Both the position numbers and the translations under genes were made by a program. Under the pieces are notes generated by a model, which did not search any database, was not told the DNA's origin, and worked only from the letters and a program-made list of their open reading frames with translations. Shown here piece by piece: positions 63,838-64,000 of a stretch of 64,000 nucleotides of DNA; the first letter of the stretch is position 1; each line of letters starts with the position of its first letter. The stretch covers positions 496,001-560,000 of the forward strand of contig NZ_AP025943.1 of NCBI RefSeq assembly GCF_026072915.1. The letters run 5' to 3'. This stretch comes from Akkermansia biwaensis. GTDB taxonomy: Bacteria; Verrucomicrobiota; Verrucomicrobiia; Verrucomicrobiales; Akkermansiaceae.

Positions 63838-64000
63838 GTTGATCCAACACATTTTCCACCAGGGAAACGGCTCATACCCGCATTTTTGTCTATTTTCAAG
63901 TACATTTCCGCATCTTTTCCAGGAAAATGTTCCCGTCATAAAACGGGGAGAATACGCGCACGCCCCTTGAGCCGCATGAACGCCTTTGCTACACACTTGG
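63838..64000. other. window edge, no gene seen
   Basis: 163 bases upstream of the last gene. AT-rich before its start, probably promoter; nothing else recognised. Confidence 0.4.

Noticed and set aside
1-64000. CRISPR array or phage gene cluster
   Set aside because: No regularly spaced direct repeats and no capsid, terminase or Cas-type product recognised.

Overview
The window looks like chromosomal DNA of a GC-rich, Gram-negative, anaerobe-type bacterium of the Verrucomicrobiota, most likely Akkermansia or a close relative. Pointers are a giant autotransporter built from beta-strand repeats, a PEP-CTERM protein, the long form of IspG, several secreted hydrolases and frequent lack of strong ribosome binding sites. 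The genus is inferred from gene content, not from a database match.

Layout. 1-7.4 kb (minus strand): the 5' part of an RHS-like gene with an in-frame stop, a hypothetical protein, a set of small membrane proteins (two DUF4190-like paralogues around a DUF2752 protein), a PepSY-type membrane protein, and a ketoacyl synthase next to a BioF-like enzyme. 7.7-18.3 kb: secreted alpha/beta hydrolase, SDR reductase, IspG, a reductase with its GbsR/MarR-type regulator and a palindromic operator, a YfhO-type membrane protein with FolP, a small secreted protein, and PssA. 18.3-26.3 kb: AlaS, then a tightly coupled YbhGFSR-type ABC export operon.

26.4-43.9 kb is the most unusual part. A tRNA-Arg(CCG) gene with promoter and terminator ends in a 15-bp sequence that recurs in the same orientation at 43912-43926. 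Between the copies lies little except one enormous autotransporter gene, about 16 kb, read on the minus strand. It is split by a frameshift at a run of six G into a signal-peptide part (1239 aa) and a part carrying the beta-barrel (4098 aa). One extra G, or a -1 ribosomal shift, would rejoin them into a protein of about 5,324 aa. This looks like a tRNA-targeted island whose cargo is a single giant surface protein that is out of frame in this sequence.

44-54.5 kb: a MarR-GNAT fusion regulator with its own operator-like repeat, a Sel1-repeat protein, a Tlc/MFS-like transporter, DinB, MsrB, an SGNH hydrolase, FabF, a small membrane protein and RecR. 54.6-58.7 kb is visibly more AT-rich, with AlkC, a PEP-CTERM protein, a 182-bp inverted-repeat unit, a GNAT enzyme and gene-poor stretches; it looks acquired or decaying. 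58.7-64 kb: an IF-1-like small protein coupled to an AsmA-like protein, an NSS sodium-dependent transporter, a 2-Cys peroxiredoxin and a secreted helical protein. No rRNA, CRISPR array, transposase or integrase was recognised.
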